Below are positions 23,515 to 36,211 of a DNA stretch of 64,000 nucleotides, in pieces. The notes under the pieces are model-generated. The model ran no database searches. It saw only the letters and a list, made by a program, of their open reading frames with translations, and was not told the DNA's origin. Every line of letters starts with the position of its first letter. Position 1 is the stretch's first letter. The position numbers were made by a program, and so were the translations under genes. The stretch comes from Coccinella septempunctata (lineage: Eukaryota; Arthropoda; Insecta; Coleoptera; Coccinellidae): positions 29,530,064 to 29,594,063 of the forward strand of contig NC_058191.1 in NCBI RefSeq assembly GCF_907165205.1, written 5' to 3'.

Positions 23515-24115
23515 CAGATACACAGATATTTAATCAACTAGGTTGTTAATCGCTCAATTCTTGAACGAGTTGATTACAAGATTTTTCCGTCAACCACATT
23601 TTGAATTAAATGTTAATTCTTGATTGCAAAAATTTTCTATCGATACCTAGTCAAATTTTTCACCAAAGATTATCATTGACACCTTATAAATTTTCTATGT
23701 TCATATCGGAATGTTGATATTTATGCGGCCGATCGAACAAACAAGTTCATAGAGGGCATATTCGAGTTGTGACATTTTGAGTAATTCACATTCATATCGT
23801 TCCCTATAATATCTGTTAAAGAATGTGTGGAGCTGGTGGAAGCTGGAGTTGTAGTACATATGTAGATATATTGATTACTCTCTAATCATCATAATATTTC
23901 TGCCTCCACAATTCATCTCTTCTCAATCCACCCGCTAGGTACTACGAAAATCAATGCGACATACAAATAACAAAAAAAATTGTGAAGCTGCTGAATACTT
24001 CTATATTCGGGTACCCATGACAATATTGCATTAATAGGAAATTATACAAATAAAAGTGTTCATTAACAGCTAATTTCGTGTACGTTGAACAGTGCTATTA
24101 TTGAGAGGTCGGCGG
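23515..24115. other. About 600-bp insertion within mariner copy 1
   Basis: Mariner sequence breaks after AAACAAAATTTCA and resumes at AAATATTTTAATACTCAAC; copy 2 is continuous there (AAATTTCAAGGTCAAAATAT). The inserted DNA has no coding region, no obvious terminal repeats and no similarity to other families in the window, so its nature is unknown. Confidence 0.7.
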
Positions 24116-24124
24116 AAAAATATT

Positions 24125-25187
24125 TTAATACTCAACATATTCTCGTCTAGATTGGATACATTTATTACAGCGAACCTGCAACGTCTCTAGACCTTTAAAA
24201 GAAAAGTTTCTTTTTGCTCTGCAAACCAGATCTCCACAGCTTTCATTACCTCCTCGTTGGAAGAAAATTGACGACCTTTTAAACTTTTTTTTCCGTTGAG
24301 GAAAGAGATGATAGTCAGATTGAGCCAAATATGTTTAATAAGGGGGGTTGTTCTAGTAATTCTAACCCTAAATCACGAATTTTTTGCATGGCAACATGAG
24401 ATTTGTGTGCAGGGGCGTTGTCCAGCAAAAACAAAACACGTTTGGATAGTTTTCCGCGTCTTTTCTCTTTAGTTTTTTTCCGTAGAGTGGTCAGTAATAT
24501 CGAATAGTGTTCTACGGTTATTCTTTCACCCTTATCCAAAAAATCAATCATGATTACTCCATGGCAATACCAAAAAACTGAAGCAAGAACTTTTTCAGCA
24601 AATTTTTGGACACGAAACTTCTTATGTCTTAGAGAACCAGAGTGTCGCCATTCCATCGATTGTTGCTTTGTTTCTGGATCGTAGAAATGTACCCAAGTCT
24701 CATCCATAGTAACAATTCGGTTTAAGAAGTCTATATCTATAATCGAGCACAGATCGAACGCGATGCTTCTACCCTTGCAGGCTTTAGTCAACATTCAAAC
24801 ATTTGGGGATCCATTTTGCAGCAATTTTTCTCATGTCCAAATTGACGTGAACTATAAGATGAACGCGTTCGTATAAAATATTCAATGCTTCAGATATCCG
24901 TTTCAGGCCAATTCGACGGTCTGATAAAATCATGTCATGAACTGCATCGATATTCTCAGGGACTGACACAGAAACTGGCCTTCCCGATCGGTCATCATCT
25001 TCAATGGAAAATTACCTCTTTTGAAGCTTGAAGTCCAATTTTCCACGGTCGCATACGAAGGACATTGATCACCAAGGGTATTAAGCATATCTTTGTAAAT
25101 CTGCTTACCTCTTGACCCCTTTAAATACAGGTACTTGATGATGGCTCGATACTCCAATTTTTAGATTTTAACAATTTCGGTGGACAT
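24125..25187 (-). pseudogene. mariner transposase, frameshifted (copy 1)
   Basis: Would encode a transposase of about 345 residues that cuts and pastes DNA at TA. The N-terminal helix-turn-helix region is clear (KGSRGKQIYKDMLNTLGDQC), followed by SVPENIDAVHDMILSDRRIG and LDMRKIAAKWIPKCLNVD. The catalytic aspartates are present: MDETW, LLDNAPAHK and AQSDYHLFP, matching the DD34D type. It is inactivated by a stop near codon 9 (the KI*KLEYR region), frameshifts near 24960, near 24790 and near 24320, and damage after EQPP. The start ATG (25185-25187, complement) aligns with copy 2. The ends and TIRs belong to the same element. Confidence 0.93.
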
Positions 25188-25341
25188 CTTCTATCTTTTA
25201 ATTTATTGCGTAACTCTGGTTTACTTTTTTGACCTCAAATTCACACTGACTGAATGAGTTATTGTTCGTTGCTGTGGTAACGCAGTATTATTTTATGCAT
25301 GGAACTGGTCTTGGCTAACTAGATATCAACACATCTTCGTA

Positions 25342-27414
25342 TTTATCACAGATCTAAAACTTCACAAACTGGGATTCATAGAAGCTTCCACTCGAGTTGT
25401 TACTCGAAAGTATTCATCAAGTTGAACTCTATCCATTCTTCCTCAAACTTATCCATGTAGTAAATGTTAATTGAACCTCGCTGAAATATCCCGAGGTTTC
25501 TAGGTCCCGAGTTCGCTTGATAAACGTACTACTTCCACAAGAACCCATACATAACGATATGGTGAACCGAATGCGGTTCGGAATAAGTGCCATTACGTCG
25601 CTGAGCAATAAAGGACCTCTTTCCAGTTGATACCTTGCCATAAATCTCTCGCAGCAGTCTTCCATTTAAACTCTCATATATTACTGATTTGTGCGTACTT
25701 ACAAATTCGATACGAGGCAACGCTACAAAAAACGGCCCATAATTTTCCGGTCGCGTTTCCACGTACAGACCTCCCCCATCCCATCGATCGCGGCGTTCAC
25801 CGGTTGAACGTTTTCCCTCCGTACTCAAAAGTGGAAATGATTCTTCTCATTTAACGAAAAAATAATGTTCCGATTCCACCACCTAAGCGTTTCTTCCCCA
25901 CGAGCGTTTGGATGATTCGTTTTATTCCTTTCTCCCTCCCGATGCTTTCCTTCAGCAACTGGTGAAGGGTTTTTTTACGAGGTTAGCCATTCATGAAGGA
26001 CAGCATGTCGGGGTGAATTTTCCGGGTTCAGTCTCGGTGTGGTTCGAGAATTGCTGATATAAGTTAATTCATATCCTTTTTTTTTCATATGGAAAACCAG
26101 ATGAATTGCTCTATCGAGAACGTCATTGATTTATTGATTTTGATGAGGTTTTGAATTGTTGGTTTTGGATTGTTGAATTTTGTTTTCGAAAATTACCCCA
26201 AAAACACTTGACTTAAACCAAGTCTGAGAATGTGCTCTTTTTTTCACATATGAACATACAGGGTGTTTCATGAGTCGTTGGCCATAGCGCAATGGTGAAT
26301 GCAGGACATCCAGGCCTTTCAGAAAACTTGCTTGTTTTGTATCCTGAGGCAATTAGTTTCGGAGATACGGGGTGATTCATGAATATTGGCCAAAATTTGC
26401 GATAGCCATAACTCTGGACTGCAAGGTCCGATTTCGATCAAATTTTATGGGTTTGTTCACTTCAGAGAGCTCTTTCAAACGGTTCAATATTTTCAGGGCA
26501 GTACGATTTGTTTTCGTAGTGGTTTCCCTGAAGGCAGATGTTAATGGGGAGTACTGAGTGAAAATGCGTACATTCCTCAGATTTTCTGATGGCCTCCATG
26601 GAATTATGACATAATGACGTAGTTTCAGTCAGTGACGGGTAAAACAATATGGAGGCGTTACAAAATTGTTGCATATTTTTCTTCTCAGGACATTTTAAGA
26701 ATTTTGAAAAAAAATAATTGTGTAGGGTACAGTCCTTCGCTAACAGAGGGTACGAGTATGGCTATCTGTTTTCGTGGAAAATATGGAAAATTAATTCTAT
26801 ATCTGGAAGCGAAAAATGAAAACAATTTTTCGATAAACATAAACGTACGATTCAAAATAGAATCTTCATAATCGAAACAAATGAGTTCTGAATTAGAAGT
26901 CGAAAATGGAGATGTAAATAAAGGGAAAAAATTGAATAATTTCAATTATTGCTTGAATAAACTTCATCCAACTTCGACTCTTCTACATATGTTCAAGATC
27001 TCTATTGATAATAATAATAATAACAGTGTCAAAATTGTTCGATTCATCTACAAACAAATCTTCAAGTCTATACGGTTCCAGTTGAATTAAATGGTCATGC
27101 ATTTGTTTTTTGATTCTTTTCCATCTGAGTTCTAGTCGGTAGCGCATTGAAGAATCTCAAGCATCTATATTCTACTTGGTTTTCAGTACTTTTCAGGCGA
27201 TGTTTGGGATAGGTGTAGTTCTTATTTTTAATATTATAGAGTTGTATATTCTCGTTTAGGTGTTGATTGAATTTGTTTCCGTTTTTATGAAGATAGATGA
27301 GACATTCCTGTCTCCTGATAAATGTGATATACCGAATAAAAAATACTACTGAAATACATATATCGTTTACAACTTCCTGAAAACATATGTCATATGCTCA
27401 TTCATTTTCCCATA
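25342..27414. other. Unique sequence with one orphan transposon end
   Basis: TACAGGGTGTTTCATGAGTC at about 26248 looks like another TA-flanked MITE terminus, with the family's typical following text (GTTGGCCATAGCGCAATGG), but no matching right end was found. The open frames at 25529-25854 on opposite strands overlap and match nothing I know. Confidence 0.5.
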
Positions 27415-27416
27415 TA

Positions 27417-27597
27417 AAGCTCGTTTGTAACAGCCGAGAATTCTCTACCAAATTTTGGTAAAAAAGCGGCAGAGATTATTTTGTATGCAACTGAACAGAG
27501 AATTCTACCGAAAGTGCGTATGTAACGGTAAAGAATTCACGGCGCATGAAATCTCGAGTAAATTTTCTAGAGAATTCTCGGCTGTTGCAAACGGGCT
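27417..27597. mobile_element. Short TIR element (about 180 bp)
   Basis: AAGCTCGTTTGTAACAGCCG at the left and CGGCTGTTGCAAACGGGCT at the right are inverted repeats extending through AGAATTCTCTA. TA lies on both sides (27415-27416 and 27598-27599). Non-coding. Its right edge is also the left edge of MITE A2. Confidence 0.85.
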
Positions 27598-27599
27598 TA

Positions 27600-28263
27600 A
27601 AGGATGAGTCTTCTACTCGTACAAAAATTTTACAGTAGATTCTTGAGGTCAAAAGAAACACTTTTATCCCATACCATTTTTTCCGAATGGGCTCGGTTCG
27701 AAAGATACAAGCTGTTGAATAACCATAAGAAATAATTTTCAGTTCTATCTCACAAACGGTTTTATCGAATGAAATGAATTTCGGAATATAGTTTTTCATT
27801 TATTTGATGAATCTTTTTCGATCACACGATATCACCCACGCCTTCCAGTTTTTTCATTGTGACCATTACGTGCCAGAAAATTCAAAGAACCCAACTCTTC
27901 AAACTAAGTTGGACGCTATCCAATAAAAAAATTTTGTGAAATAAAAGAAATCTTTATATTTTCTTTCATAATGCCCGTTTTCGAGAAATTTGATGTTCAA
28001 CAGTTGAAAGGTATCTGTGAAATTTGAAAAATTAAGTACTTTGGCTGAATTCAATTCTGTTTAAAAGATCCACAGATTTGTAGTGTCACAGATTTAGATA
28101 GTTATTCTGAAAGCAATATTGTGAGTTGGTACATTATGAAAACTCAAAATGGCTACATCTTTTTATCAGGAACAAATCGGAAAAAATGGTGTAGGAAGAA
28201 GTGTTACTTTCGACCTCAAGAAACTACTGTTGAAATATTTGTACGAGTCAAAGACTCACCCTA
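27600..28263 (-). mobile_element. MITE family A, copy A2 (complete, 664 bp)
   Basis: Left terminus AAGGATGAGTCTTCTACTCG (diverged) and right terminus CGAGTCAAAGACTCACCCTA. Inverted homology continues for about 100 bp through TTCTTGAGGTCAAAAG. TA lies at 27598-27599 and 28264-28265. Relative to A1 and A3 it is inverted: the GATACAAGCTGTTGAATAACC side is at the left. Non-coding. Confidence 0.88.
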
Positions 28264-28769
28264 TATAGAGTTCCTTCGTAGATGGAATTTTTCTCGAAAA
28301 TGTTGTATGCTACGTTTATAATTTAGGCATAAACTTTTTGTGTGTATCTTCTGCATTTATAAGATTTTTTATTCAAAATATCAATCAAAAGCATCCTAAA
28401 AGAAAATATGGAGAAATTTGCTAACGTCTCCCCCGGTATATCTGTTACTGATTTAACCGGTGTAATTTTTTGCAGTTCATTTAACAGAGGTCCAAAAATA
28501 TGAGGCCGCTACAAAATGTCATCAACTCATCCCTTTACTTGCTAAAAATTATAAATTAAAAATAACTTTCTTCAGAGAATTAACTTGGACAGCAATCTGA
28601 AATGGTAAATGGATGAAAAATATCGTCAAAATTCCCCTTCTCTATTCGAATTCGCACAAACCAAGTCTCATGTTGAATGAAATATCATTATTCATTTTTC
28701 AATCGGAAAATTCATTATGGTTGTCATAAGAAAAAACTTGAAAGTTGTATCTTGAAATCTAGGAGGCTG

Positions 28770-29030
28770 ATTTCAATGGAAATTGCATAACATTGAAGGA
28801 TTTCAACATTTCATTGGAATCGTCCATAAAAACAAAAAGGAATTTCCGATATTCGGATATATTATATCCGATTTTTCATTATAAATCTAGGACAAGATAA
28901 GATAATGAGATTTGGGTGATGTCATGTTGGAAGACTTGCAAAGGCAGAACTTTTTTGTCAATAAACAGAATTTCTACCGAGTGTAGTTAAGAAGATAGTT
29001 GTGGTGAGCATCGAATTTGGCACCATCCTG
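28770..29030 (+). repeat. Dispersed repeat G, copy 1
   Basis: Matches 39241-39500 in the same orientation: GATAACATTGAAAGATTTC-type text, TTTCATNGGAATCGTC, TCCGATTTTTCAT, TTGCAAAGGNAGAACTTTTT and the terminal CTGTATAG. The shared CTGTATA end suggests a TA-inserting transposon right end, but I could not place a left terminus. Confidence 0.7.
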
Positions 29031-31470
29031 TATAGCTCCCTGATGGAAACGCATTCCTCTGCTCAGAAAATATAACGTGCAAATGGAAAACCATCTAAAA
29101 AATTTTAAAATATCTCTAACATAAATAAAAATATAGCCAAAAGTTCATTTTCATTCACGAAAAATTGAAATAATCGGTCAACTACAGAACTCCCCAGTCA
29201 AAGCACCGACTCAAAGAAACTGGGACAATTTCTCCTGAGCCCTGCCTCCCAGATTATTACTTTCCCGGAGGTGCTCAGGACAATATAGTGCAGGTCACAA
29301 CCGTTCTGGAGTAGCGTCCCCCACATGGTAGTTTTCATATTAATTAAGCCTGGACGTGTCGCCTTCAGGACAAAGGTAGCTGATTAGGTGACGACTATTG
29401 TTATTGTTCGAGTGAAAAGTACACTAAGAGGTGGCGGTGGCGTCACGGAAAGGTAAGGGCTGAAAAGGGTCACCCCCCAGTTCCTATTAACTTTTCCGTC
29501 ATCCCTCCCCATCCATTTTAACTTGCCCCTATGACCTTACGTCAGCATTGTACAATGAGGCATCATATCTCCGCATTTATCTTTTTTCGTTGCAGAAAAA
29601 AGAGTTGGTTCGAACGAGAAAGGGGTAGATAAGGTGAAGTTGCGATGCTGCTAATTTCCTCGGTCTCGCGAAGAAAATCATCCTTCCCTCTCATTCCGGT
29701 CAATGGAGATATGCTTCTCAAAAATTGACAAAAAAAAATACGTTTCCAGTGTTTAGAGTTTTTCTGCAGGAAAAGTTCAACTGACTGAACCTAAAATGAT
29801 GAATCATTATTGAATAAATATTCAATAACTTGAAGTCCAATACATCCACTTTTTTGGGACGCTTTGCTTAAAAGAAAAACCATAACCATAAATACCGAGG
29901 GCCAAAACACTACTCTTTACTCTATGAGTCGAATTGGTACAACCCACCACTGCGCGTAATCGGTTCTAATTTAACTTTTGTCAGTTTTGCAAAACTGACG
30001 ATGATTGATTTTTTCACATTTGCGTTTAGTTAGCCTTAAAATATTTATTTTATTAGGCTTTTGTTGCTTTCTTCTCATATGGCTTCAGGGTTTGGAGTGT
30101 TACCTTGGCACATTCTGATTACTCAACTTTCGTGTGGTTTCTTTCTCGCTCGGAAAGACTTAGAGGTTTGTATAATAGAGCCTGCCTCACCCCAAAATTC
30201 AACTCGAAAGAAACCGAATAATTTAGTTCTTTTTCAATTATTGATCATTGCTTCGAATCATGAGATCAGTAGATAGACAGACAATGTTATTTTTTATTGT
30301 ATAGTTACCTGATTATTTGCATTTTGTAATTTTAATTTATATACTCACTTTTTTCTCTATTATAACGTATAAATTCTCACGAACGAAATATCTAAAAATT
30401 TAAACTGATATGATCAGATAAAATTTCATATTATTTTAATAATTCGAATCTTCGTTTTAGCAAAAATAAAAATCTCGAATTTGACACATAAATATTGAGT
30501 GATTTTATTTGAATTAAAATAGTTCGAACAACGTTCTCTTCATTGACAACAAAGGCCAACAAATATTAAGCTAGGCTTCATAGATATTTCATTTACTCAA
30601 TAATCTGTGTCTAAATGAAATTTGTGTTTATAATTAGCATATTCATTTGTCTTTTCACTACCTACCTTTATACCTGAAAATGCGACCACGAAACATAAAT
30701 CACGTAACTGGTTATATCAAATAAAAAATTTCTGTAGTCAACAATTTCAACTCTAATAGATATGAGTTCTTGTTCCCACGAAGAAGACTCGATGAATTTT
30801 TCCTTTATTATTTTTCGAAACACAGTCAAAAAAGGAATTCTGTAAAAATTTCAAGAAATTTTTTTTCTCTATAGTGGATATATGGACGAATGGAATGTAG
30901 GGGAAGAAAACACGTTTCAAAGAAAATTATTCAAAATGAAGAATAAATTAACCTCGGAATTAACTAAAATTTTTTCATTCCTTTGAGGGGAACCAATGCA
31001 TCGAATAATAAACGTTTAATTCGTATGAAAATTCGAGAAGTTATAGAAAATATTTATGGTAATGTTTTTATTTCGAAATTGTTCCTCCAAAGATCTTTTG
31101 ATGTTTTTTTTTTCATTTGTTGTTCTGTATACTGTGCCTGAACTAGGTTTATCAGTTTGTCACTGGTTATTTTGCTCATAAAATAAATATGTGAATACTA
31201 TTTATGGGCAATCCCTATTTGTATTCCTTGTACAATAAATAAATGAACAAATAAAAAAATTATTCAAATGTCGAGGATTGAGAAGTATAATAGGTACTCA
31301 ACTTTCAATAAATAAAGGTACAATATACTCTGAAAACAAAGTTGCACTTGCACTGCAAAATGTCTCGAAAATTGCATTGAATTATTCAGATTTTCGGCTG
31401 ATATTTCTGTAGATTATGATTATGAAAGATTCAAAAATGAAAAAAACTGCTTTTGTATACCTACATATAA
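29031..31470. other. Unique sequence, nothing recognised
   Basis: 29190-29700 is GC-richer, with CCAGTCAAAGCACC and GGTGGCGGTGGCGTCACGG stretches and a possible acceptor-like TTTTTTCGTTGCAG at about 29583. No reading frame supports an exon there. The rest is AT-rich and featureless to me. Confidence 0.5.
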
Positions 31471-31472
31471 CC

Positions 31473-31602
31473 CCAGTTGCAGGAAGGTCCATTAAAATTC
31501 AATGTTGCATTTAAATTTTGATACTACATTACTCCCCGGCAAATGACAGTTTTGAATTTTAATGCGGCATTAAATTCTAATGAACGTTCCTACAAACGGA
31601 CC
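31473..31602. mobile_element. Short foldback MITE (about 130 bp)
   Basis: CCAGTTGCAGGAAGGTCCAT at the left is the imperfect complement of ATGAACGTTCCTACAAACGG at the right. Complementarity continues inward for about 50 bp (TTAAAATTCAATG against CATTAAATTCTAA), so nearly the whole element folds back. Target duplication is not clear. Non-coding. Confidence 0.75.
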
Positions 31603-32181
31603 ATTAAATCCAAATATAGGTAACGAGCATGGTAACGAGTGACATTTGTGGCATATGGATAGATTTTTACCATAATTGACAAAAATTAAATTTCAACATC
31701 AGTCTTACAAATGAATGGGAATGTAAAAATTTCTTAGTAACGAACTACATTACAAATAGATATTGGAGGATACAATGTAGGTCCCCCTCATTACGCCATT
31801 CTTTACCGATGAGAATTTAATGAGCTCCTCTGATTGAATGCTGTATCTGGCACCTAATCTGACTGAATAATTAATTCGGTTTTGCGCAGTCTTTATCTTG
31901 AAACAACAGTGAGTGTTCCATAGAAGACGTAATACATAATTAGGTGGGATGCTTTGTGGGGTGAACGCAACGTGTTGATGGATGTAGGCTTAGGCTTCTA
32001 ATATGATGAAATTTTCATCACTCTATGCCTGAAACATCCTCATTCAAGTTTGATAAATTCATGACATCTTATGATTTTGAGAGATTTTCCTCTACAATCC
32101 TTCTATGTAGAAAGTATTTCCATATTCAAGTTTATATGAGAGAGTGAAAGTTTTCAAGACCTTTGTTCATAAGGCCATATA

Positions 32182-32833
32182 CAGGGTGAGTCTTTGACTC
32201 GTACAATATTTCAACAGTAGATTCTTGAAACACTTTTTTCCTTTATAATTTTTTTCGATTCGGACCTGATAAAAAGATATAGCCATTTTAAGTTTTCATA
32301 ATGAGCTATGCCACCCCTGGAGAAATGAAATAACCTTCAGAATAACAAGCTGAATCTATGACACTACACACCCGTGGATCTTACAAAAAGAGTTGCATTC
32401 GGCCAAAGTAACCAATTTTCCGAATATAACAGATATTTTTTATTTTTGAACAACTAATAAGTCTAAATTTATTTTACAAAACGTTCAAATAGTCATAAGA
32501 TAGCGTCCAGCTCAGTTTCAAGAGTTGACTTCTTTGAATTTCTGGTATTTTTATGGTAAGTAATGGTTATAAAGAGAGAATTGGGAGACGTGGGTGATAT
32601 ATTGAGTTCTGAAAAAAATCATCAAATAAATGAAAAACTATAATTTGAAATTAATTTCATTCGATGAAACCATTTATGAGATAGAACTAGAAATAATTTT
32701 TTTTTATGGTTTTTCAACAGCTTGTATTTTTTAAACCGAGCCGATTCGTAAAAAATGGAATAAGAAAAAAGTGTTTATTTTGACCTCAATGTACTGTTAA
32801 AATATGTGTACGTGTAGTTAAAGACTCACCCTG
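32182..32833 (+). mobile_element. MITE family A, copy A3 (complete, 652 bp)
   Basis: CAGGGTGAGTCTTTGACTCG at the left and GTTAAAGACTCACCCTG at the right, with TA at 32180-32181 and 32834-32835. It carries the sequence GAGCTATGCCACCCCTGG (about 32303), which includes the TA where mariner is inserted in copy A6, so it acts as the empty-site reference. Non-coding. Confidence 0.92.
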
Positions 32834-32835
32834 TA

Positions 32836-35318
32836 TAATAGTACTCACTGTAAAGTGTCTGTACCAACACGACAACAAAATCACCAATATCGATTTATAT
32901 GGTCTGCGATAATAATATGAGAAAATATTATATTTCAATCTTCTAATTAGGATTTGTTATGGGTACCTCTTTATTGAAACGTTGATTCAATCTTTCTGGT
33001 ATCAAGCCTGGTATTTTGAAATAATATCTTACACAACTTGAAATAAAATGGGACCAATTCATTCTTAGTTTATTGAAAAAAAATGCATTTCTTATTTCTT
33101 AGCTTCAACTATCATTATGTGACAAGTATTTTGAATTTCTACCATATATCATCAAAGAATGAGAAAAATTCTTTCAATTAACTCCTTTTGTGTATTGGAA
33201 GAATGGACATTAATTAATTCTTTCCTTTGGTAGCCCTAAAACCTACCAATAAGTACTGTAGAAGAAAATGAAATTGTGTGTGGTGCATTTCCTTTTTGGT
33301 GAAAAAAAGGGGAGACCGCCATACAACAAATGGAATACGAATTTAGAACTTTCACTCAGAGTAGAAAATAACTGAGTGAAATGAAGAAGCCATCATGCAC
33401 AACAAGAGTCATTTCATTTCTAAATTCCTGTAGAAATATATCTTTATTCGTAAAAACACATTAGGCAAAATACGGAAGTCGCCAAAGTAAAATGAGTTTG
33501 GGATTCACAATGAGACAAAAACAAAGTTAGAGCTTCAACTCGACGTGGGAGGAATTCTCTTAAGAGATTTCATGGGAAAACTTGGACCTCATTATGGAAA
33601 AAAAATGGAATTTTTTTCATTTCACAATCCTGAAATTATTATGTAGGGAAGAGAAAAATTGCATTTTGTTTTCTCATGCTTAGGCTCGCATTTCACAGTT
33701 AGTTTTGACTAATTATTTGCATCAATTGAAATATCTGGAATAAAGCACGTCAAAATATATAATTTCCTCTCAGATTTAAGTAATTTACATCAGTAAATTA
33801 ATCAAAATTTAAATATATATACTAGCTTTATTCCAAGCATGGAGTTATTTTAGTGACATTTGGCACAAGAATTGGGTAGCATCCGACAACTATATCCAAG
33901 CGTTCTACATTAATCATCATTTTTAGGGTTTGAGGAAAAAGGAGAACATAAATTTTATAGCTCCTAAAATGTGTAAAGAAAACTGATACCAATATTCATA
34001 AAACACTTGGATGTATGGACAGTTTCATAGAAGGATCCATAAATCTCGTCCAAGCATAAGATTTCTTTAAAAAAAAAAGTTTTCAGAATTTAATCTTTGA
34101 TTAACAGTGCAAACTATCAGTTCGGAAGATGGAATCCACATTTTGCTGATTGTAGTATTATATTCACGGCATTCAATAAGTACCTATGCAATGAAAATAC
34201 TTATACCGCCAGTAGCAACATTAACAAAGATTGTTTGACAGAAGAACAACTTTCGAAACTATTGATATGAAAATGTGTAACCAAAGAGTCTATTCACAGG
34301 AAAATTCAAAAATTTTCTCCATGTTTCTCGATGAAACATACGGTATATTTTCGTATTCGAATCAAATAAAGTTTTCCGACAAATACTGAGGTTATTATAC
34401 CAGCAGATTCGACATATCTAGTTTGGTGAGATAAAGGACTTTACATAAAAATCTAGACAGAATAATTATCCATTATCCAATTTTAGACAGACATTATCTA
34501 TTGCATGCATAATTTGCATGAAATCGAGTGACATAGTATAATGGTTTTGAAATCTCACCTACGAATATATACTTTTTGAAGCGCTGGTTGAAGGGATTTG
34601 CAAAAAATTAAACTTCGCGTGAATAGAATTCAAGAATTGCTCCATTTAGTTCGGAGAGATGTGCAAGCGACAGCACTACAAACCCAGTCGCTTAACTGAA
34701 AGCATAAACTCCGACATCAATTCAATTCATTCAGAGAAATATCAATTTTGTTGGATGAGTGCAGTAACTTCAATTTCAGCATGGAGTAGAGGCTCTATTT
34801 GGTTAACAGATATGTTCAGTGTTTACAAACAGAACCCTCTACAGAAAGGCGAGCAGAGGGGTAATAAACGTGGTAAGTAGATTTCCAGATCGACGTGAGT
34901 AGGGAATGTCGAAAGACAGTGATTATATCAATTTTTCACAATGATAATTTTTATTTAATTATAGATTTTTTTTCGATACTGATACAATTGAGTATAAAAC
35001 CGAATGAGTTTGACAAAATGATATCTTCGTACTTTTTTGTTGTTTGTTAATATGTTATGTTACTTATATATGTTACTTCAGTGTTGAACATCAGTTCACC
35101 AATTTAGGATTGAATAGAAACCTTTGCCAACTTCACCTGAATCTTTAGTTAATTTGCCTTTTTTCCCTATTCTGATAATATATTTTTCAAAAAGGTCTAT
35201 TTATGAACAACCATGATCATAATTTACGATTTTATCCAAATTATTCTGATTTTTAAAAGTAATAATTTGCTACCTCATATTTTGGAAGCACTGTTTCGGA
35301 AAATATATAAATGTGTTA
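32836..35318. other. Unique AT-rich sequence, nothing recognised
   Basis: No family, domain or RNA gene identified. A 73-codon frame at 34659-34880 resembles nothing I know. Confidence 0.5.
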
Positions 35319-35320
35319 TA

Positions 35321-36209
35321 CGGGGTGAACCACCCCAGACGCGGCGCTCATTATGAGGGAGTGGATAAAAATATTTTGAAAATCTTTTCTGTGGTGTGTG
35401 TAGGGTGTTCAAAAGCAAAATTTAAAATTATTGTCATATATACAGGTTCAAGATATAGACCAAAGTTACACTTTTTTAAATGCAACCCTCTGTATTTGAC
35501 CTCAAAAATGGAATGGCAAGCTCAAATTATGATGATTTTCTTCAGATCACTTTATACCTCAGAAGGACCATTAACGAGATAATGGCGAACATGGTTCACT
35601 AGTTTTGTATTAAAAATCGAAAATTGCTCAGAAACTATCAGGTTAAGATGTAGGAAAATTTTATGAAGATAGTTTCGAAATTTATTTTTAAGTTCAACGA
35701 GATATAAAAATACCAGGTGTGCCATTTGAAATGAGAAAGTTTTCCACGATTATTTGTAGTTGATGTTTGAGAATTACTTTTGATCACTCTGTATATTCCA
35801 GAGTTGACATTTTTTTTATATGTAGGAGTAGCCAACTTGTCTAATCGAAAAAATTCTGTCCGTATCGCTGGCGTAACTAATTTCTTCATTAATTGCCATT
35901 TAAAAAAACTCCATATTTTCGATTTTCCGCCATTATCTCGTAAGGGGTGCTTCTGAGTTATAAAGTATTCTGAAGAAACTCATGATAACTTGAGCTTGCC
36001 AATCCTTTTTGGAGGTCAAATATAGGGTGTTTAATACATTTAAAAAAGTGTAACTTTGGTCTATGTCTTTGTTTTCGAACATCCTGTTTATATGACAATA
36101 ATTTTAGATTGTTATTTGTGACATCCTACACACACCACAAGAAAAGATTTTCAAAATATCTTCATTTACTCCCTCAAAATGAGCGCCGCGTCTGAGGTGG
36201 GCCACCCGG
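35321..36209. mobile_element. Long-TIR foldback element (889 bp)
   Basis: Left CGGGGTGAACCACCCCAGAC and right GTCTGAGGTGGGCCACCCGG are complementary. Inverted homology continues through GCGGCGCTCAT, GAGGGAGT, AAAATCTT, GTGTGTAGG, AAGTGTAACTTTGG-type text and TGAGCTTGCCA, for close to 300 bp per arm. TA flanks at 35319-35320 and 36210-36211. The centre (about 35590-35930) is different and non-coding. A large non-autonomous DNA element with a TA target. Confidence 0.9.
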
Positions 36210-36211
36210 TA

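Larger units (their letters stand above)
23463..25339 (-). mobile_element. mariner element, copy 1, with an internal insertion
   Basis: Inverted termini: CGAGGATATATTGAAAAATT at the left and the complement of CGAAGATGTGTTGATATC at the right, each next to TA (23461-23462 and 25340-25341). It encodes a mariner transposase on the minus strand (24125-25187). Compared with copy 2 it has about 600 extra bases at 23515-24115, between the left terminus and the transposase stop codon. Without them the length, near 1.28 kb, is normal for mariner. Confidence 0.92.
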
